Origin: Candidatus Xenolissoclinum pacificiensis L6
GTDB taxonomy: Bacteria; Pseudomonadota; Alphaproteobacteria; Rickettsiales; Anaplasmataceae
DNA length: 64,000 nt
Reading direction: 5' to 3'
Assembly (NCBI GenBank): GCA_000512675.1
Contig: AXCJ01000001.1
Coordinates: 182,501-246,500, forward strand
Shown here: piece by piece, positions 46,003-55,558 of the stretch
Numbering within the stretch: the first letter of the stretch is position 1
How the letters are laid out: the number at the start of each line of letters is the position of its first letter
The notes under the pieces: generated by a model
What the model was told of the DNA's origin: nothing
The model's input: only the letters and a program-made list of their open reading frames with translations
The model's database searches: none
Made by a program: the position numbers and the translations under genes

Positions 46003-46299
46003 CTAACTCATATCGTAAGAATTAGCCCCATGATACGATACATTTCTACACTTATTACATTTTTGATTACGAATAATAAAAAGTTCCATAAACAATGGTT
46101 CAGAAAAACACACAACATAACCAATAGTATGTATAACCGGCAGAAGAAAAACCAACACAAAAACGTTCTTTGTAAAAATAAACAAAGACAAAGTAAGCAT
46201 TGCGTTCATTCCTGTAAAAGTAAAACTAACACCAAATAACATCGCTGGTCTTGTTAACCCTTTAAACAAGGAATCTGTTTCTAAAGTTCCAGTGCTCAT
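46003..46299 (-). CDS. virB3: T4SS inner-membrane protein VirB3
   Basis: A 98-residue VirB3. It reads LFKGLTRPAMLFGVSFTFTG and has two hydrophobic segments and FSEPLFMELFIIRNQKC, all typical of the family. VirB3 anchors VirB4 at the inner membrane. The ATG at 46299 aligns with relatives; a TTG four codons upstream (46311) is also possible. It heads the virB3-virB4-virB6 operon and is divergent from pccB across an AT-rich gap that must hold promoters for both. Confidence 0.92.
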   Translation of the reverse strand: MSTGTLETDSLFKGLTRPAMLFGVSFTFTGMNAMLTLSLFIFTKNVFVLVFLLPVIHTIGYVVCFSEPLFMELFIIRNQKCNKCRNVSYHGANSYDMS

Positions 46300-46536
46300 A
46301 ATTAAACTCAATTCAAATTAAAAATATATCGTATCATTATATTATAAAAAATATATATATATTCTAAAGTAGTATGAAACAATAAATTAACTATAATATC
46401 TCAACTTTATTAAAATATAAAATACAACACATTCTCTTCATTTTATTGAAAAAATATTATTAATGTGTTATTATACGGAGTGCAATTCGGTGTTTTTGAT
46501 CGAATATTTACCAAAATAAAATTCTTTATAGTCAAA

Positions 46537-48045
46537 ATGCAAGATCTCAAAGTTAAAGAAGAGTTGCATTCTTCTTTATCTAGTAAACAACATAAAAATG
46601 GAAAATTGACAGCAAGGGAACGTATATCGATTTTGCTAGATGATAATAGCTTTTTCGAAATTGATGAAAAAGTTACACACAGATGTACAAATTTTTCTAT
46701 GGATAAAAAAATATCTCCTGGTGATGGGGTAGTAACAGGATTTGGAACAGTAAATAAAAAGAAAGTTTTCATAGTAGCACAAGATTTTTCCTTTCTAGGA
46801 GGATCTCTAAGCGAAACTCATGCTCAAAAAATTTGCAAAATTATAGATCTAGCAATTGAAAATAGATCCCCTATAATTATGCTCAACGATTCAGGAGGAG
46901 CAAGAATTCAAGAGGGAATAGATTCTTTAGGAGGATATGGAAGAATATTCGCAAAAAATGTACAAGCCTCAGGAGTAATACCACAAATATCCGTAATTAT
47001 GGGTCCATGTGCCGGTGGTGCCGTATACTCTCCTGCCTTAACAGATTTTATCTTCATGGTTAAAAACACCTCATATATGTTCCTTACTGGTCCTGATGTA
47101 GTAAAACAAGTTATGTTTGAAGATGTATCTAAGGATGATTTAGGTGGCTACGATTTACATACCAAAAACAGTGGTGTAGTTGATATAGCACTTGATAATG
47201 ATATAGAAATGCTTTCCTTTCTAAGAGAATTCATTAGGTTTATTCCTCAATGTAATACATCTCATAAAATAAAAATTTCTGATTTTACAAATGATAAACC
47301 TAACTTCAGTTTATCTAATTTTGTTCCAACTGATACATCAAAAGGGTACGATATAAGACACATAATTGAACAAATAGTTGATAATAAAATCTTTTATGAA
47401 CTAAAACCATATTATGCAAAAAACATTATTATATGCTTTGCAAAAATAGCAAATACAACCGTAGGAATAATAGCCAACCAACCAAATCAGTTAGCGGGAT
47501 GCCTAGATATAAACGCATCTCTGAAAGGAGCACGTTTTATAAGATACTGTGATACCTTTAACATCCCTATAGTATCGCTTGTTGACGTACCAGGATTCCT
47601 ACCAGGTACAAATCAAGAATCAGGAGGTATAATCAAGCATGGTGCAAAATTGTTATATGCTTATGCCGAGTCTACAGTTCCTAAAATTAGTATCATACTT
47701 AGAAAAGCATACGGAGGTTCCTATATTGTTATGGGCTCTAAACACCTTGGATCAGACTTTAATTATGCTTGGCCAAATGCAGAAATAGCAGTTATGGGAG
47801 CAGAAAGTGCAGTAGATGTACTTTATAAAAAAAATATAAAAGAAGAACCCAGCTGTAGAAGTATACTAATTAAAGAATATAATAGTACTTTTGCCAATCC
47901 TAAAATAGCAGCTTCCAGAGGGTTTATAGATAAAATCATAAATCCTGAAGATACTAGAAGTACTGTTATAAAATCTCTTTATTTTCTTAGTAATAAAAGA
48001 AAAAAAGAACAAATACAAAAAAAACATGACAACATACCAATATAA
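46537..48045 (+). CDS. pccB: Propionyl-CoA carboxylase beta subunit
   Basis: About 502 residues. This is the carboxyltransferase subunit that moves CO2 from biotin to propionyl-CoA, giving methylmalonyl-CoA. Typical landmarks are HKNGKLTARERISILLDD near the start, NDSGGARIQEG, MGPCAGGAVYSPALTDF, and the C-terminal KKHDNIPI. The ATG at 46537 matches the usual start (family M.DIL..LE); an upstream in-frame ATG at 46465 would add 24 hydrophobic residues not seen in the family. The biotin ligase gene is 1.3 kb away. The alpha subunit is not in this window. Confidence 0.95.
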   Translation: MQDLKVKEELHSSLSSKQHKNGKLTARERISILLDDNSFFEIDEKVTHRCTNFSMDKKISPGDGVVTGFGTVNKKKVFIVAQDFSFLGGSLSETHAQKICKIIDLAIENRSPIIMLNDSGGARIQEGIDSLGGYGRIFAKNVQASGVIPQISVIMGPCAGGAVYSPALTDFIFMVKNTSYMFLTGPDVVKQVMFEDVSKDDLGGYDLHTKNSGVVDIALDNDIEMLSFLREFIRFIPQCNTSHKIKISDFTNDKPNFSLSNFVPTDTSKGYDIRHIIEQIVDNKIFYELKPYYAKNIIICFAKIANTTVGIIANQPNQLAGCLDINASLKGARFIRYCDTFNIPIVSLVDVPGFLPGTNQESGGIIKHGAKLLYAYAESTVPKISIILRKAYGGSYIVMGSKHLGSDFNYAWPNAEIAVMGAESAVDVLYKKNIKEEPSCRSILIKEYNSTFANPKIAASRGFIDKIINPEDTRSTVIKSLYFLSNKRKKEQIQKKHDNIPI

Positions 48046-48117
48046 TATTCCTATGATAAGTGTTATTTTTCCAAAATTATCTTTTTAAAGCGCATAAGTA
48101 ATATATCTAATACGATG

Positions 48118-48245
48118 GTGTATATGGTATTGCTAATTAAATATATCTATATTATTCCGTTGCAAATAAGCAAGAAGAAATAACATTTAGTTTTCCCATG
48201 CATTCTGACAAGATAATATTTAATAATTGAATTATAACCTTATAG
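48118..48245 (+). repeat. Dispersed degenerate repeat, copy A
   Basis: Shares an ordered series of blocks with 53920-54060: ATTGCTAATTAA, TATATCTA.ATTATT, AAGTAAGAA-like, TAGTTTTCC and CAAGATA…TAATAATT. It is too diverged to define ends. Both copies lie among IS relics. Confidence 0.5.
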
Positions 48246-48469
48246 GTCTTACAGATTTAGATTGAATATGCTGATTATTAGGTTCTATTGACATAAGTTA
48301 ACGAAGATATATTAAATTGAAAATAAAATCAATAAAGGACAGGGGGGTATTTTATTTTGTCAAAACGAGAAAAGCCCTTAAGTTTACCAAAAAAATATAT
48401 ATATACCTTTATATATATGCTTGTCATATTCATACTGAAATTTCCCATTTCTACGAGAAGGAATAACTA

Positions 48470-48990
48470 TTTTATATGTTATCTAAATAATCACGAAATC
48501 TCTTACTATCATAGCCTTCATCTGCAATGAATGTCGTATATTTAACGTCTTCCATCAAAGCCTCTGCTTTTACAAATCATTGAGAATTCTCCAATAATTA
48601 TAAATTTTTGCCCAATTCATCTACTAAGGCATGTATTTTAAAAGTAAATTCTTTTTTTTACTTCCCCCAAAAACCTTATTATTCGATTACCTACCACACA
48701 AGTATAAGCTCTACTGTCTATCATTACTTCCTGTAAATCTACTTCGTAATGCTTTTGAACATCTTGATCTAGACTTCTTTCTTTTTCCACCTTATATAAA
48801 AACCTATATTCTTTTTGCCACTACTGTATATACTTGCTAGCAATCTCCATCTGTATCCTCCTTGTTAAAAAACAATACTCCTGCGATAAAAGGTCTTATA
48901 TCTTCTGTCTTTCTGATGTATTTCACTTCTTTCAGGTAGTTTTTATAAATTGCCATTATCTGTATTTTATCTGATAATTCGTTATGAAGG
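48470..48990 (-). pseudogene. Decayed IS5-family (IS427-type) transposase
   Basis: Reading the minus strand, pieces in order are RPFIAGVLFF, QEVMIDSRAY, FTFKIHALVDELGKN and FIADEGYDSKRFRDYL. These match IS427 OrfB (R.FIEGVLW; MIDST; TKIHALVD.LGN; IADKGYDS..FR.YL). Several stops and shifts interrupt it. It is not an obvious duplicate of the relic at 13.75-14.38 kb. Confidence 0.65.
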
Positions 48991-49049
48991 ACTGTTTTAT
49001 TTGTTCATCACTTTACTCCACTCATCTTAAGTTAATTCTGTTTTTTCAC

Positions 49050-49220
49050 TACTTTCCCCAAAGCAACTTATCCAATTCAATATCGCTACATTACTGAAAC
49101 CTAAAATCCTTTCAATCGCCCTAAATTTTAAACCTTCCTGAATGATATCTTCAATGATTTTTCTTTCAGCTAAAACCTTTTTATTTATAACACTATACCT
49201 TGCAGTAATATCTCTATTTC
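49050..49220 (-). pseudogene. Helix-turn-helix transposase fragment (IS1-like)
   Basis: The minus strand reads LAERKIIEDIIQEGLKFRAI then ERILGFSNVAILNWI before stops. G..FRAI.RILG.S...V.NWI is the pattern of IS1-family InsA/InsB and related helix-turn-helix regions. Only this fragment is visible. Confidence 0.45.
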
Positions 49221-49392
49221 CCTTTTTAATATCATCTACATTTTTGGATAATCCATCTTCTTTTTCGGTGTTTAATTGAATATATATAGTCTTTTAATTA
49301 GCATATTTCCGCACCATATGAATTCATCCTCCTCAAAACTTCTCTTTAAATTCGATCCTGATATATAAAAATAACTATCTATAGCTCTTCAA

Positions 49393-50076
49393 TTATACAA
49401 TCATATTTCCAACTTTAAAATCAATAATCTTACTATCAACTTGTAATAATATAGATCCTGTATCAATATCAATTCCAATAAAAGTGCCTGTTGTTCTATC
49501 TATTTGTACAACATCTCCTAACTTAAATGATTTTAATAACCATTTAACTCTTATTTCAGCCCATGATAAATTAGTATTCAATATAAAAGAAGTTATAATA
49601 TTAACCATATCACTTTTATCTATATCTCCTGTTACAATTTCTTCAATACATGCAGTAGGATATTCAAAATCAGGAACTGGCTTTATATTAATACCAATAC
49701 CTACAATTATACATGATAAAAAACATTCAATAATAATACCAGAAATCTTTCTGCTTTCATGCATAATATCATTAGGCCACTTGTAAGAAATATCAAAATC
49801 TCCTATAGATAAAAGAGTTTTCTCTATAGCAATAGGAACCAAATATACATACTGCCAAGTAGGAATCTTCGTATGTTTTTTTGGAATTATAATAGAAAAA
49901 TACATTCCCCCTTCTGAGAAGAATAATTGTTTTTTTCTTCCATAACCACATCTTTGTTTATGTGCTAATATGGAAACCACATGATCAATATATATATTTT
50001 GATTTATAATTTTTTTTGCCAATATCTGTGTACTATCCGTTTCCTCTATTTCGTACCTTCTTATGACTACAGACAT
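49393..50076 (-). CDS. birA: Biotin--protein ligase
   Basis: A 227-residue ligase that attaches biotin to carboxylase carrier domains, a need shared with the nearby pccB product. Family landmarks are QRCGYGRKKQLFFSEGG (family GRGR.GR.W.S..G), YKWPNDIM and KISGIIIE. There is no N-terminal helix-turn-helix, so it is a short monofunctional form without repressor activity. It is 3 bp after nuoN, an arrangement common in Rickettsiales. Confidence 0.93.
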   Translation of the reverse strand: MSVVIRRYEIEETDSTQILAKKIINQNIYIDHVVSILAHKQRCGYGRKKQLFFSEGGMYFSIIIPKKHTKIPTWQYVYLVPIAIEKTLLSIGDFDISYKWPNDIMHESRKISGIIIECFLSCIIVGIGINIKPVPDFEYPTACIEEIVTGDIDKSDMVNIITSFILNTNLSWAEIRVKWLLKSFKLGDVVQIDRTTGTFIGIDIDTGSILLQVDSKIIDFKVGNMIV

Positions 50077-50079
50077 GTT

Positions 50080-51477
50080 CTAAATCAAAATCAATATTGA
50101 AACTATTAATAAAAAAGTCGCAAGTACACATACTAAAAAACCACCTTTATTTTCTGATGTTAGACTCATTTTCATATTTGATGAGAAATATATACTCTTT
50201 ATAATATATAAATAGTAAAACATTGATATTACTCCTCCTATAAGAATGAGAAAAGCAAACACAATGAAATCCATTCTGACTATATCTTGTAAAACTGCTA
50301 ATTTTATAAAGAAACCTGGTAAAGGAGGAAATCCTGCCATAGATAAAATAAAAAACGTAAAAACACTAGTTAAATAAGGATTTGTTTTCTTAATATTTTT
50401 TATTTTTTCTAAAGAAAAATCCGGAAATCTTGAAATCAGCATAAAAACACCAAGATTCGTAATTGAATAAACAGAAATATAAAAAAGAATACTACTCTCC
50501 CTAACAATTCCAGTACATCCTGCTCCTAGCAAAGAATACATATATCCCATATGGACAATACTAGAATAAGCCAGTAGACGTTTAATATTATCTTGCTTGA
50601 TAGCGCTAAATGTTCCTATAAATATTGATAAGACACCCATACAAAAGAAAAGACCCTGTAATGGGACAATAGATAATATTTGATTAAATAAAATAAATAC
50701 TATGAATACAACAGACACTTTAGGAATAGATGATATAAAAGTGGTCACTAAAATATTTGCTCCTTCATACACATCAGCAATCCAATTATGTAACGGAACT
50801 ATTGCGACTTTAAAAGAAAGACCTATCAATATCATTAATAATCCAAAGATCAATCCAGGACATAAAATAACCTCCACTGTATCAGGATATTGTGGATAAA
50901 ATATCTTAGCAATCTCTATGAAATCCATCTGTTGGCTAAAAATAAATACCACAGATATTCCATATACTATAAATACAGAACTTAAAGCACCTAATACAAA
51001 ATACTTCATAACAGCCTCTGAAGATGTTAATGACCTTCTATTCAAAGCAACCAACGCATAAGATGCCAAACTCTGTATCTCTATTGATAAGTACAATATA
51101 ATAAAATTATTAGAAGATATTGTAATAAGTACGCCAAGCAAAGCAAGAAGAATCAAACCTACAAAACCATTCTCCAAGGAATAACACATAGAAAAAATCA
51201 AAAAGATCGATGTCATTCCCAAGCATAATACCTTCATATATTGCGTTATACGGGTTATCCGTATAGATTCCTCATACAAAAATATATCCCCATTGATATT
51301 ATTGGACATAAAAAACGTAATAATAGATATACCTAAAAGTACAAATGCTATGATAAAGATTCCTGTCTTATTACGCATGAACAGAGCAAAAACAGTAAGA
51401 ATAAGTATAGATAATTCAGGTATCATAAATACCAATTCCGTCATGCAATGAGATATTTTACAATTAAATATATTCAT
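50080..51477 (-). CDS. nuoN: NADH-quinone oxidoreductase subunit N
   Basis: A 465-residue antiporter-like membrane subunit of respiratory complex I, with about 14 hydrophobic segments. Recognisable stretches are LYLSIEIQSLASYALVALNR, SFKVAIVPLHNWIADVYEGA (with the conserved membrane lysine) and LLAYSSIVHMGY. Length is normal. It follows nuoM by 6 bp. Confidence 0.95.
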   Translation of the reverse strand: MNIFNCKISHCMTELVFMIPELSILILTVFALFMRNKTGIFIIAFVLLGISIITFFMSNNINGDIFLYEESIRITRITQYMKVLCLGMTSIFLIFSMCYSLENGFVGLILLALLGVLITISSNNFIILYLSIEIQSLASYALVALNRRSLTSSEAVMKYFVLGALSSVFIVYGISVVFIFSQQMDFIEIAKIFYPQYPDTVEVILCPGLIFGLLMILIGLSFKVAIVPLHNWIADVYEGANILVTTFISSIPKVSVVFIVFILFNQILSIVPLQGLFFCMGVLSIFIGTFSAIKQDNIKRLLAYSSIVHMGYMYSLLGAGCTGIVRESSILFYISVYSITNLGVFMLISRFPDFSLEKIKNIKKTNPYLTSVFTFFILSMAGFPPLPGFFIKLAVLQDIVRMDFIVFAFLILIGGVISMFYYLYIIKSIYFSSNMKMSLTSENKGGFLVCVLATFLLIVSILILI

Positions 51478-51483
51478 AATAAA

Positions 51484-52884
51484 CTATCTTACAAGTAATA
51501 AAGACATGGCGTGATTTTTTACTAATGAAAATACAATCTGGGGATAAATGCCTAAAAATATTACTGGAATTACCAAAGATACTAATATAAATATCTCCTT
51601 CCTTGAAATATCATTAGTTATAAAACCATTATCACTGCCCCATATAATCTGTTTTGATAACCAAATCATATAACCAGCTGTTAAAACTACACTAGTAGCA
51701 CTCAATGATCCATAAAATATATTATTCTCTATAATTCCAACTATACTAAACATCTCTCCTATAAATCCTGATGTACCTGGTAATCCCAGAGAGCTCATAG
51801 ATAAAATAATAAAAAAAGTAGAAAAAACAGGCATTGACACAGCTAATCCCGAATATTTTTTAATTTCACGTGTATGTGACCTATCATATAACATACCAAT
51901 ACAAAAGAACAAACCAGATGATATAAGACCATGACTTATCATTTGAAAAACTGCTGCATTGATAGCAGTTGTATTTAAAGAAAACATCCCTCCTGTAACC
52001 AATCCCATATGTGCAACTGACGAATAGGCAATTACCTTCTTGATATCATCTTGGACAAAAGCAACACATGAAGCAAATATTACAGCTACTACACTCATTA
52101 TAATTACATAATCCGAAAAACACACACTAACATTAGGAAAAACAGGCAATAATATCTTGAGCATTCCATATCCACCCATTTTTATTAATATTCCTGCTAA
52201 CATAGCAGAACCAGAAGCAGGTGCTTGTACATGAGCAAATGGCAACCAAGTATGAAAAGGAATCATAGGAATTTTAACTGCAAAAGAGATAAAAAAGGCC
52301 AACCACAACAATTTCTGTATACCTATATCTAGGTTGGTAGTTAAAATAACAGACAAATCACTAATAACTAAGGTATTGGTTTCGTTATACGTATATATAA
52401 TGGCAACAAGAAATGATATCGAACCAACAACTGTATATAGTATAAATTTGAAAGAAGAATATATCTTACCTTCACTACCCCAGATACCTATTATAAAAAA
52501 GACGGGTATTAATGAAAATTCCAAAAATATATAAAATAAAAGAAGATGATCTGTGGTGAAAAAAAGAACAAGATCCAGATTTAACAGCAAAAAACATATC
52601 GAAAAAACTTCAGAATACTGCCTACTATATAATAAACAAAGCAGAGATAAAAAAGATGTCAATAAAACAAAAATCATCGATATAGAATTTGCATTAAACA
52701 GTCTCTTATCAATGAAATAATAATGTAAAAAAGGATCATTATACTGACAATACAGCATATGTATAACAGTTAAAAACTGAAGCGACAAAAAAAACTTAGA
52801 AAATATGTGAGATACCCTAGAGTTCACTGGCATGATACAAAAGAGGATCGCAAATATGGGGAACAAAACAGCATAAAACAACAT
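51484..52884 (-). CDS. nuoM: NADH-quinone oxidoreductase subunit M
   Basis: A 466-residue antiporter-like subunit of complex I. Landmarks are LFYIFLEFSLIPVFFIIGIW, FAVKIPMIPFHTWLPFAHVQ, APASGSAMLAGILIKMGGYG and VIAYSSVAHMGLV. Slightly shorter than the usual 480-500 but complete. It starts the nuoM-nuoN-birA string. No nuoL lies upstream; a tRNA gene and an IS relic are there instead, so the larger nuo operon is split in this genome. Confidence 0.95.
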   Translation of the reverse strand: MLFYAVLFPIFAILFCIMPVNSRVSHIFSKFFLSLQFLTVIHMLYCQYNDPFLHYYFIDKRLFNANSISMIFVLLTSFLSLLCLLYSRQYSEVFSICFLLLNLDLVLFFTTDHLLLFYIFLEFSLIPVFFIIGIWGSEGKIYSSFKFILYTVVGSISFLVAIIYTYNETNTLVISDLSVILTTNLDIGIQKLLWLAFFISFAVKIPMIPFHTWLPFAHVQAPASGSAMLAGILIKMGGYGMLKILLPVFPNVSVCFSDYVIIMSVVAVIFASCVAFVQDDIKKVIAYSSVAHMGLVTGGMFSLNTTAINAAVFQMISHGLISSGLFFCIGMLYDRSHTREIKKYSGLAVSMPVFSTFFIILSMSSLGLPGTSGFIGEMFSIVGIIENNIFYGSLSATSVVLTAGYMIWLSKQIIWGSDNGFITNDISRKEIFILVSLVIPVIFLGIYPQIVFSLVKNHAMSLLLVR

Positions 52885-53011
52885 GTCTCGACTCTACTAT
52901 ATAACGTTTTCAAATATAAAATAAAGAATTGCTTTATTCCAGTAATTTTGTTCCGTTTTCACATATTTTCTATTAACAAGAAATAACATATGACAACATT
53001 CCTCACACAAG

Positions 53012-53085
53012 CTGGGATAGGAGGATTTGAACCTCCGAATCACGATATCAAAAACCGTTGCCTTACCAGACTTGGCTATATCCCA
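53012..53085 (-). tRNA. tRNA-Gln (TTG)
   Basis: A 74-nt cloverleaf on the minus strand. The acceptor is TGGGATA paired with TATCCCA and the discriminator is G. The anticodon stem ACGGT/ATCGT encloses loop TTTTGAT (anticodon TTG), and the T arm is GGAGGTTCAAATCCTCC. No CCA is encoded. Confidence 0.92.
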
Positions 53086-53192
53086 AAAAACATTTTAAAT
53101 GTATAACCTATATTAAAAAATTTTTCAATACCCATAATAACTTATAAGTAAATTGAGAATTCCCGAATAACATTTGATATATATATTCCTAT

Positions 53193-53880
53193 TAGATCTC
53201 CTGTGAAATTGTAGAATAAAAGAGTATATGAGCGAATAATATCAACATATAAAATAGAATGATAAAGCCAAGCAATAAGACGGATTGCAAGAAATTATGG
53301 ATATTTTTTAGACTATTTGATATAAAGATAAATAAATTCAATAGAATAGTTAAAAAAAACACAGCCTATCTGGAAAAGCAAAGTACTATGAAGAACAAAA
53401 AGACCATATAAGTTAAGTTTAGCATATATATGTTATGTAATTATACTACCTTAGTTATGTTACACAGTAATTCATGGGATATTTATTTGATATTCACGGG
53501 TCACAATTCTGCAGATTAGTCAGAAAACTAAAATCCATTGTAGCTAGTATCGTATCTATTACTAAAAGTAATAAACAGGAAAATATAAAAGTGCTGGTTA
53601 TAGATGCTATAGAACGAACGATTGAACGCCCTAAAAATCAACAGAAAACATACTATTCTGATAAGAAGAAAGTCATACTATCAAAATCAAGAAGTGAAAA
53701 CGATAAGTCCAGGTATCTAAATTAGATCCTGTATCAGTACATGACTCTAAGCTATTCAAGCAACAAAATTTCCTCTGCAATATTCCAAAGCACTGGTAGA
53801 TTCTGAATATCCTTATAAAAATACTAAGTGTAGAAAAATAAATTCTAAAGATAAAGAACATAATCCCCCTTCTCTCAAAA
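53193..53880 (+). mobile_element. Decayed IS5-superfamily element (DDE_Tnp_4 type), copy 2
   Basis: Starts with TAGATCTCCTGTGAAATT and matches the relic at 12.58-13.48 kb along its left part. The longest surviving frame (53474-53725) reads MGYLFDIHGSQFCRLVRKLK and later VIDAIERTIERPKNQQKTYY, the first aspartate region of this transposase family (VDATE.PI.RP....YYS.KKK.H). The next segment (DSKLFKQ) is in another frame. The right end was not found. Confidence 0.75.
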
Positions 53881-53919
53881 AAACATCTTTTACCTAAACA
53901 AAATCTCTTTATCTGTTTA

Positions 53920-54060
53920 GTATCTATATTGCTAATTAAGTATATCTACATTATTTTATTCACAAACAAGTAAGAATATAGATTATTTAAGCATGAGAAC
54001 AGATTTAGAATAACATCTAGTTTCCTGTGCATTATGGCAAGATAGTGTCTAATAATTATA
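53920..54060 (+). repeat. Dispersed degenerate repeat, copy B
   Basis: The counterpart of the repeat at 48118-48245, with the same order of short conserved blocks and about 30 bp of extra sequence in the middle. It lies just after the IS relic at 53.2-53.9 kb. Confidence 0.5.
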
Positions 54061-54580
54061 TTAATAACCTTCAACAGTACAGGTCTCAGACCTATATTAT
54101 TTTGGATAATTTATGATCACATTTGTTCTTTTTATCTATTTATTTATAAAAGCTTTTAATTAGCAATACCTAAAAATAACATTACAAGATATACATACAA
54201 TAAATTGGACATGCAATACATGATATTTATACTAAATTAAAAAACACATTATATTTATAAAAATAAAATAACACTAAAAAAATGATTCTCTTCAATTAAT
54301 GATCTCCAGATCAAAACATTTCAATAATTATAGAGAAAAACAACATACAAATCTAAAACACTATTGATGTATAAAATAATATGACAAGTAAATAAATTTT
54401 AGATAACTAAATAAAGTATTATAAAAACAAAAACACAACGGAAATACTCTTTTAAAATATCTGGAAAGTCGATATTAATCATTCTTATATACACAAATTA
54501 TAGCTTATAAATCTGGTGATTCTCATATAAAATTGAACTCAAAGAATTACCTGTTATTGAAAAATTTTATAAAAACTTGG
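54061..54580. other. 520-bp AT-rich stretch with no gene
   Basis: Very low GC, with stops in every frame. No RNA gene, repeat or convincing promoter was seen between the IS relic and tRNA-Pro. Confidence 0.6.
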
Positions 54581-54655
54581 TCGGAGCGAAGAGATTTGAA
54601 CTCCCGACCTTTCGGTCCCAAACCGAGTGCGCTAGCCAGACTGCGCCACGCTCCG
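54581..54655 (-). tRNA. tRNA-Pro (TGG)
   Basis: A 75-nt cloverleaf on the minus strand. The acceptor is CGGAGCG paired with CGCTCCG, the D arm GCGCAGTCTGGCTAGCGC, the anticodon stem CTCGG/CCGAA-like with loop TTTGGGA (anticodon TGG), and the T arm GGGAGTTCAAATCTC. Discriminator A; no CCA is encoded. Confidence 0.9.
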
Positions 54656-54700
54656 ATAGGTAAATGATATACTATTTACCTTAAATACACAACAAAATAC

Positions 54701-55558
54701 TTACAAAAATTTCTTTAACAACAAATTCAGTTCTTCAATATTTTTAAATTCTATAGTAATAGTTCCTGAATCCTGTTTTGTTCCTTCATCTATAATAACT
54801 TTCATCCCTCCTAATTTCTGAGATAAAAGAACTTCTAATTTTAAAAGATTATCTTTCTTCTCTAGCTTTTTTTCTTGCTTTTCTTTATTCTCATGTTTTC
54901 CTTTTTCCCTTATCAAACTTTCTGTTTTCCTAACAGAAAGTTTATTATTTAATATCTGAGTTAAATATAATTGAGGATTTTCAGAATTAACAAGAGCCCT
55001 AGCGTGTCCCATAGATATTTTACCATCAATAATAGCACTCTGTATTTCATTAGGTAATACAAGTAACCTCAACAGATTAGTAATATGACTTCTACTTTTT
55101 TGAAGTATATTAGATAAATCTTGATGTGTATAATTAAATTGATTAATTAGTTTTTGATACGCATTCGCCTCCTCTATAACATTCAAATCTTTCCTTTGAA
55201 TATTTTCTATAATAGAAACTTCTAATTGCGTTTTTTTATCACTTATTTGTTTTACAAAAGCCGGTATTGTATTAATACCAGCCATTTTTGAAGCTCTAAA
55301 TCTTCTTTCACCAGCAATAAGTTTAAAACAATCATTTTCATCAGGAGCTACTATTATCGGCTGTAAAACACCATAATTTTTTATAGATTCAGACAATTCC
55401 AATAAAGAAGTTTCATCAAATATTTTTCTTGGTTGCTCTAAATTTACAATAATCTTATATATAGATATTATAATGAATTTATCTACTTGATCACTATCAG
55501 GAAATGGTTCTACTGGTATTAAAGAAGATAACCCCTTACCTAATCTTGATTTGTGCAT
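54701..55558 (-). CDS. parB: Chromosome-partitioning protein ParB
   Basis: A 285-residue ParB/Spo0J protein that binds parS and spreads along DNA as a CTP-dependent clamp. The N-terminus RLGKGLSSLIP (ParA-stimulating motif) is present, as are GERRFRASK (family GERRxRA, CTP-binding box) and the helix-turn-helix LSNILQKSRSHITNLLRLL. The lysine-rich linker and C-terminal dimer domain follow. The start overlaps parA by 19 bp. A parS site lies just upstream of parA. Confidence 0.95.
   Translation of the reverse strand: MHKSRLGKGLSSLIPVEPFPDSDQVDKFIIISIYKIIVNLEQPRKIFDETSLLELSESIKNYGVLQPIIVAPDENDCFKLIAGERRFRASKMAGINTIPAFVKQISDKKTQLEVSIIENIQRKDLNVIEEANAYQKLINQFNYTHQDLSNILQKSRSHITNLLRLLVLPNEIQSAIIDGKISMGHARALVNSENPQLYLTQILNNKLSVRKTESLIREKGKHENKEKQEKKLEKKDNLLKLEVLLSQKLGGMKVIIDEGTKQDSGTITIEFKNIEELNLLLKKFL

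Larger units (their letters stand above)
48046..49392. other. 1.35-kb gap made of transposase relics
   Basis: No intact gene. It contains a dispersed repeat (48118-48245), an IS427-type relic on the minus strand and a helix-turn-helix relic, all frame-broken. The remainder is AT-rich filler. Confidence 0.7.

Noticed and set aside
46465-46536. Upstream start for pccB
   Set aside because: The added 24 residues are hydrophobic and not part of the family; ATG at 46537 fits the alignment.
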